A stretch of DNA of 64,000 nt, taken from NCBI GenBank assembly GCA_041917055.1, contig JAYRYJ010000008.1:1-64000 (forward strand), read 5' to 3'. Below the pieces are notes generated by a model that was not told the DNA's origin, searched no databases, and worked only from the letters and a program-made list of their open reading frames with translations. This DNA is from Pseudaquidulcibacter sp041917055. GTDB taxonomy: Bacteria > Pseudomonadota > Alphaproteobacteria > Caulobacterales > Aquidulcibacteraceae. This document shows positions 60,107 to 64,000 of the stretch, piece after piece (position 1 is the first letter of the stretch; every line of letters begins with the position of its first letter). The translations under genes and the position numbers were made by a program.

Positions 60107-60895
60107 CTATCTCAAAATCTGGGAAGTATTTTGCATCATTTCGTCGGTCGCACTTATGACTTTTGAATTCATTTCATAGGCGCGTTGCGCGATAATAAGT
60201 GCCGAAATCTCACTTACCGGATTAACATTTGATGCTTCGACATAGTTTTGGTTCAATGAGCCAAAACCTGTTGAAGTTGGATTGCCGATGGTTGCGGGAC
60301 CCGATGCTGCTGTCTCAATCAAAAGATTATCACCGATTGCTTCCAAACCCGCTGGATTCACGAAATTTGCAAGAGTGATTTGCCCTAAATCTTGTGGTTC
60401 TGTTTGTCCGGGAATTAGTGCTTGTACCGTGCCGGATGCCGAAATCGAAAAATCGATCGCGTTTTCAGGCACTTGGATTTCAGGTTGAACCACATAACCA
60501 TCTTCGGTAACAATCTGTCCGGTTGCCGAAGATGAAAAATTCCCTGCGCGTGAATAGGCGGTGCGACCGTCAGGCAATAATACTTGAAAATAACCTTTGC
60601 CATTAATAGCAAGGTCAAATTTATTGTCAGTGCGGGTCAAAGATCCCTGTTCGGTTATGCGATAAACCGATCCGGTTTTCACGCCATAACCAACCTGCAC
60701 ACCCGTTGGGTCAATATTACCCGAATCTGACGTCGAAGAGCCCGGACGTTCGAGGTTTTGATAAATCAAATCTTGAAATTCCGCGCGTTGGCGCTTGAAG
60801 CCCGTTGTGGACATGTTCGCAATATTGTTAGAAATCACCTCAACATTCAATTGTTGGGCCAACATTCCGGTTGCTGCAATATTCATTGAACGCAT
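60107..60895 (-). CDS. flgG: Flagellar distal rod protein FlgG
   Basis: FlgG (262 residues) builds the distal rod. The N-terminal rod helix MRSMNIAATGMLAQQLNVEV with ISNNIANMSTTGFKRQRAEF is diagnostic, YGVKTGSVYRITEQGSLTRT and DLAINGKGYFQV follow, and the C-terminal helix is LNQNYVEASNVNPVSEISALI with AQRAYEMNSKVISATDEMM. Length is typical. It is separated from flgF by 13 bases. Confidence 0.97.
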   Translation of the reverse strand: MRSMNIAATGMLAQQLNVEVISNNIANMSTTGFKRQRAEFQDLIYQNLERPGSSTSDSGNIDPTGVQVGYGVKTGSVYRITEQGSLTRTDNKFDLAINGKGYFQVLLPDGRTAYSRAGNFSSSATGQIVTEDGYVVQPEIQVPENAIDFSISASGTVQALIPGQTEPQDLGQITLANFVNPAGLEAIGDNLLIETAASGPATIGNPTSTGFGSLNQNYVEASNVNPVSEISALIIAQRAYEMNSKVISATDEMMQNTSQILR

Positions 60896-60908
60896 ATTCT
60901 TTTTCCCT

Positions 60909-61652
60909 TTATGCCGTTACTTGTGCGAGTTTATTTATGGCCTTTGAGCGTAAATCCTCAGCCTGTTTTTGAAGTTTGGTTGCTTGTTCAAAAGCACGAT
61001 TGATTTCCATGATTTTGGTAAGCTCTTGAATAGCTACTGTGTTTGAACCCTCAATCATGCCTTGAACAATTTCAGGGGTTTCTGTCGGTGTCGCTTGCCC
61101 TGCGGCAGCATTGGCGCGCAAAAGATTGTCGCCGATTTTGTCCAAAGCGCCCGGCCTTGCGAAACTTGCTATACCCAATGTTGCGACTTCGGTGCCATTT
61201 TGCGTGATTATTCCGGTTTTGCCGATTTGCGGCGTGCCTTGAGTGACATCAATAGTAATTGGTTGCCCGCCAGTATCTAAGACAGGTTTGCCTGAATGCG
61301 TAACCAAAACCCCATTCGGATCGAGTGTAAAGCTACCGTCACGAGTATAAGCAACACCATTTGCATCTTGGATGGTGAAAAATCCGTCGGATGTCAAAGC
61401 CACATCAAAACTATTATCGGTGCGAATAAGTGCACCCGGGCGCATATCGCGCGCAATTGTGTAATCGCGAACAAAATCGATCTCCGTCGGTTTTTCAACG
61501 ATAGAGGCAGGGTCTTTATTATAGGGGGTAAATAGAACGCTTTCGGATTTAAAACCGTTTGTGGTCACATTCGCGATATTGTTCGCTGCTGCTTCCATTT
61601 GGCGGATAAGGGCGTTTTGCGCCGAAAGGGTTATTAATAATGCATTGTCCAT
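60909..61652 (-). CDS. flgF: Flagellar proximal rod protein FlgF
   Basis: FlgF (247 residues) is a proximal rod component. It begins MDNALLITLSAQNALIRQME with AAANNIANVTTNGFKSESVL, contains DVALTSDGFFTIQDANGVAYTR, and ends IQELTKIMEINRAFEQATKL with QAEDLRSKAINKLAQVTA. First gene of the operon. A sigma-54 promoter lies at 61690-61705, with a leader of about 28 bases. It is divergent from fliL. Confidence 0.95.
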   Translation of the reverse strand: MDNALLITLSAQNALIRQMEAAANNIANVTTNGFKSESVLFTPYNKDPASIVEKPTEIDFVRDYTIARDMRPGALIRTDNSFDVALTSDGFFTIQDANGVAYTRDGSFTLDPNGVLVTHSGKPVLDTGGQPITIDVTQGTPQIGKTGIITQNGTEVATLGIASFARPGALDKIGDNLLRANAAAGQATPTETPEIVQGMIEGSNTVAIQELTKIMEINRAFEQATKLQKQAEDLRSKAINKLAQVTA

Positions 61653-61689
61653 TTCACGTCACATTCTTGGCGTCATTCGATGATGAATA

Positions 61690-61705
61690 TGCAACCATTG
61701 TGCCA
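61690..61705 (-). promoter_or_regulatory. Sigma-54 promoter of the flgF operon
   Basis: On the minus strand TGGCAC (61705-61700), five bases AATGG, then TTGCA, a perfect -24/-12 element. It points to flgF. In Caulobacter the class III flagellar genes use such promoters activated by FlbD, so the operon is expected to be of that class. Confidence 0.9.
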
Positions 61706-61739
61706 ATTGAAACTCTAATGAAATCAATGTGTTAAATGG

Positions 61740-61754
61740 TTAATCAGTCCTTAA
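61740..61754 (+). promoter_or_regulatory. CtrA-type binding site upstream of fliL
   Basis: TTAA-N7-TTAA (TTAATCAGTCCTTAA), the full CtrA consensus; a further TTAA lies at 61732. In Caulobacter fliLM is a CtrA-controlled class II operon, so this site may activate fliL. Its distance to the fliL ATG is 145 bases. Confidence 0.75.
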
Positions 61755-61837
61755 CGGTAAAATATGCCTAAGCAGCGACGGAAATTTTGAAATTATTAAT
61801 AAAAACAAGGCAAATTTTGCCGCGATAATCATTTTTC

Positions 61838-61872
61838 ATTAATAGATTGGCCTTAGGCCTTATTAATAGATT
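61838..61872. repeat. Direct repeat around a palindrome upstream of fliL
   Basis: ATTAATAGATT occurs at 61838-61848 and 61862-61872, 24 bases apart. GGCCTTAGGCC lies between them (61849-61859). It could be a regulator-binding site or a promoter duplication just before fliL. Confidence 0.55.
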
Positions 61873-61898
61873 CGTTTGAACTGATTTGGACTTATAAA

Positions 61899-62555
61899 AT
61901 GGCCGATGCAAAACCCGAAACCGAAGCAGGCGCAGAAGGCGCACCAAAAAAGAAAAAACTGGCGGGTAAGACCTTAATCCTGTTTGTTGTATTACCGGCA
62001 ATCCTGCTTTTGGGCGGCGGCGGTGCGGCGGCCTATTTCCTGATTTTCAAAAAGAAGCCTGAAGCGCATGCGCCAAAAGACGAGCATGGAAAAGAAGCCG
62101 CAAAAGATGAGCACGGCAAAGATGCAAAAAAAGAAGAACACGGCAAGGATGCTAAGAAAGACGGTAAAAAAGAAGAAAAAGGCGAGCATGGCGGCGCTGC
62201 CGGCGGCGAAGATAAAGAATCCGGCATAAAAATGTCATCTGGGCCCAATGGCGAAGAATTTATGACTTTGCCTGATTTGGTCGTGAATATAACAACAGGT
62301 GACGATAGGCCGCGTTTCTTGAAATTACGCATAACCCTGCAAACCAAAGATGCCGAAGTTGCCGAAGCAATAAAGCCCGCTTTGCCACGCATCAAAGACC
62401 AATTCACAGGATTTTTGCGCGAATTGCGCACCGAAGATTTAGCGGGTTCGCAAGGCTATTCGCGTTTGCAAATCGAATTATTAAAACGCGTCAATTTGGT
62501 GGTTGCACCCGCCCAGGTCGATGCAGTTCTTATTGAGGAAATGATAGTTCAATAA
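61899..62555 (+). CDS. fliL: Flagellar basal-body protein FliL
   Basis: FliL (218 residues) is a single-pass inner membrane protein that stabilises the stators. The N-terminus is cytoplasmic and lysine-rich, then a membrane segment LILFVVLPAILLLGG (about 28-48). The periplasmic linker has tandem DEHGKEAAK, DEHGKDAKK, EEHGKDAKK repeats (about 60-90) and is His/Lys/Glu-rich. The conserved domain has EEFMTLPDLVVNIT, PRFLKLRITLQTKD and DQFTGFLRELRTEDL. It overlaps fliM by one base. Confidence 0.92.
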   Translation: MADAKPETEAGAEGAPKKKKLAGKTLILFVVLPAILLLGGGGAAAYFLIFKKKPEAHAPKDEHGKEAAKDEHGKDAKKEEHGKDAKKDGKKEEKGEHGGAAGGEDKESGIKMSSGPNGEEFMTLPDLVVNITTGDDRPRFLKLRITLQTKDAEVAEAIKPALPRIKDQFTGFLRELRTEDLAGSQGYSRLQIELLKRVNLVVAPAQVDAVLIEEMIVQ

Positions 62556-63676
62556 TGTCAGAACAAGACGATATGGCAGCCGCATGGGAAGCGGAAATGG
62601 CAGCCGCCGAAACCGGCAATGACGATGCATTTGCCGCCGAATGGGAGGCTATGGTCGGCTCTGAATCCGGCAAAACCATTACTGCCAATTCGATTGGTAT
62701 TGAGCGGGTTTTGAACCAAGACGAAATCGATAATCTTCTTGGTTTCGACATGGGCGATGAGGGCAATGAAGGCAAGAATGGCATTCATGGCATTATTAAT
62801 TCCGCCCTTGTATCTTATGAGCGCCTTCCAATGCTTGAAATCGTATTTGACCGTTTGGTCAGATATATGACAACGAGCCTGCGCAATTTCACGTCTGATA
62901 ACGTTGAAGTTTCTTTGGACCACATTTCGTCAATCCGTTTTGGCGATTATTTGAATTCAATTCCTTTGCCTGCGATTTTGGCTGTTTTTCGTGCCAAAGA
63001 GCTTGATAATTATGGACTTATGACGGTTGATTCCAATCTTATTTATTCAATCGTTGATGTGCTTTTGGGTGGTCGTCGCGGCACGACAGCAATGCGCATT
63101 GAAGGTCGGCCTTATACAACAATCGAAAGAATGCTGGTCACGAAAATGATTGACGTAATTCTTGAAGATATGTCTTTGGCCTTCACGCCTATTAAAGAAG
63201 TTGGTTTTACCCTTGATAGGATTGAAACCAATCCGCGTTTTGCCGCGATTGCGCGCCCTGCGAATGCCGCGATTATGATTAAAATGCGCATCGATATGGA
63301 AGACCGCGGTGGTCGTGTTGAATTATTATTGCCCTATGCAACGCTTGAACCCATCCGTAATTTGCTAATCCAGCAATTCATGGGTGAAAAATTCGGTCGG
63401 GATAATATTTGGGAAGGTCACCTTGCCACCGAATTATGGTCCACCGATATGGAGGTTGAAGCGGTTTTGGACGAATTGGCATTGCCTTTGGGGCGTATGC
63501 TTAATCTAAACGTCGGCGAAACTATTTTTCTAAATCAAGCTCAAGACGGGCCAATTGAATTAAGATGTGGCGAAATTGCTTTGACTAAGGGACGCATGGG
63601 ACGCGTCGGCAATTCAATTGCTTTGCGGGTCGATAGGCCATTAAACCGTGGCGCTAAAGAAGGGATATTCAAATGA
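62555..63676 (+). CDS. fliM: Flagellar motor switch protein FliM
   Basis: FliM (373 residues) is the C-ring subunit that binds CheY-P. The N-terminal acidic region contains LNQDEIDNLLGFD, the CheY-binding type segment, though it lies about 50 residues in, after an acidic extension that resembles the alphaproteobacterial form. The middle CheC-like domain has RLPMLEIVFDRLVRYMTTSLR and VDVLLGGRRG, and the C-terminal SpoA domain has LALPLGRMLNLNVGETIFL, then ALRVDRPL. It overlaps fliL by one base and the next gene by four bases. Confidence 0.96.
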   Translation: MSEQDDMAAAWEAEMAAAETGNDDAFAAEWEAMVGSESGKTITANSIGIERVLNQDEIDNLLGFDMGDEGNEGKNGIHGIINSALVSYERLPMLEIVFDRLVRYMTTSLRNFTSDNVEVSLDHISSIRFGDYLNSIPLPAILAVFRAKELDNYGLMTVDSNLIYSIVDVLLGGRRGTTAMRIEGRPYTTIERMLVTKMIDVILEDMSLAFTPIKEVGFTLDRIETNPRFAAIARPANAAIMIKMRIDMEDRGGRVELLLPYATLEPIRNLLIQQFMGEKFGRDNIWEGHLATELWSTDMEVEAVLDELALPLGRMLNLNVGETIFLNQAQDGPIELRCGEIALTKGRMGRVGNSIALRVDRPLNRGAKEGIFK

Positions 63677-64000
63677 ATTTAAGCCAAATAATCAATAGTG
63701 TATCTCAATATGCTGATTTGGGAATTCAAGTCATTCTCATTCTTTTATTGTTTTGGGTGGCAACACTTTTCATGGTTTTGGACAAAAAACTCAATTCCTT
63801 AAAATCGGGAACTGATGGCGTTAAACAGAACCTTATTGAATTGAATGGTGCGATTGAACGCGCGCAAAACGCGCTTTTGGCAATCAAAACCAATACAAAA
63901 ACCGCAAATGAGGAATTAGAGGAAAAAATCCTTGAGGCCAAACGCGCCGCCGAAACCCTCAAATTCCTTTCAACCACTGCAAATGCAGTTCAAATGCCGC
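63673..64000 (+). CDS. DUF6468 flagellar-linked protein (3' end outside window)
   Basis: The frame starts at ATG 63673, overlapping the fliM stop (ATGA), and runs out of the window after 109 residues. It has an N-terminal membrane helix (QVILILLLFWVATLFMVLD), followed by a helical, coiled-coil part (NGAIERAQNALLAIKTNTKT, then EEKILEAKRAAETLKF). DUF6468 proteins are encoded directly after fliM in many alphaproteobacteria. Function unknown, likely associated with the switch or stator. Confidence 0.8.
   Translation, partial: MNLSQIINSVSQYADLGIQVILILLLFWVATLFMVLDKKLNSLKSGTDGVKQNLIELNGAIERAQNALLAIKTNTKTANEELEEKILEAKRAAETLKFLSTTANAVQMP

Noticed and set aside
1..64000. CRISPR array or rRNA operon
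   Set aside because: No regularly spaced direct repeats with unique spacers and no rRNA signature sequence seen anywhere in the window.

Overview
The window is chromosomal DNA from an AT-rich alphaproteobacterium, most likely related to the Caulobacterales/Hyphomonadaceae. The evidence is popZ (DUF2497) next to valS, a flgF-flgG-flgA-flgH operon divergent from fliL-fliM-DUF6468, a perfect TTAA-N7-TTAA CtrA-type box and a sigma-54 promoter between them, a PF16872/TIGR02301-type protein set, and an RpoE-ChrR pair of the singlet-oxygen type. The genus assignment is inference.

Layout. 1-2.3 kb: ribosomal stalk operon rplK(partial)-rplA-[leader]-rplJ-rplL. 2.3-6.7 kb: accessory DNA splitting rplL from rpoB: a YciI-like gene, a hipB-hipA toxin-antitoxin pair ending against a second, diverged copy of the rplL 3' end, then MAPEG, DUF4253 and TonB-C-like genes. 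7-15.5 kb: rpoB-rpoC with terminator; the usual rpsL-rpsG continuation is missing. 15.5-17.3 kb: an interspersed repeat, an unexplained GC-rich stretch and a lipoprotein. 17.4-20.7 kb: gatCAB. 20.8-22.8 kb: a defence-like islet (putative phage abortive infection protein, a PIN-toxin remnant, an Nmad2-like gene). 22.9-30.9 kb: PagL-like, lipB, L,D-transpeptidase, an orphan FliN-like SpoA protein, tRNA-Leu, mgtE, a phage-type lysozyme with a membrane tail, isovaleryl-CoA dehydrogenase, and a secreted unknown followed by a decayed copy of the ivd 3' end. 31-34.8 kb: small unknowns, a UDG-fold protein, DUF4386, TVP38. 34.7-40 kb: RpoE-ChrR regulator with the lipid-modifying set DUF1365, FAD protein, DUF2177, CFA-synthase-like methyltransferase. 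40-52 kb: GFA, EamA, unknown envelope proteins, SIMPL, three tandem double-receiver proteins, TIGR02301, SRAP (HMCES), MFS, two exported Hcp-like proteins, GNAT. 52-58 kb: ilvD, valS, popZ, pcm. 58-64 kb: a palindromic element, tRNA-Cys and the flagellar genes.

The most unusual signal is architectural. At two independent loci (rplL and ivd) a block of foreign-looking cargo sits directly downstream of an intact housekeeping gene and is closed on the far side by a diverged, 5'-truncated, gapless copy of that gene's 3' end (about 93% over 102 nt at rplL; about 75% over 136 nt with two in-frame stops at ivd). No integrase is visible. The simplest reading is repeated capture of cargo by single-crossover or similar recombination at gene 3' ends. 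Other items worth attention are two Hcp-fold proteins carrying Sec signal peptides without a T6SS locus, the triplicated REC-REC proteins, two TA-bounded inverted-repeat elements, and a structured stretch after rpoC that no gene explains.

All calls come from reading the sequence; no database search was run. Family names rest on remembered motif patterns, and identity counts at the two duplicated gene ends were made by hand.
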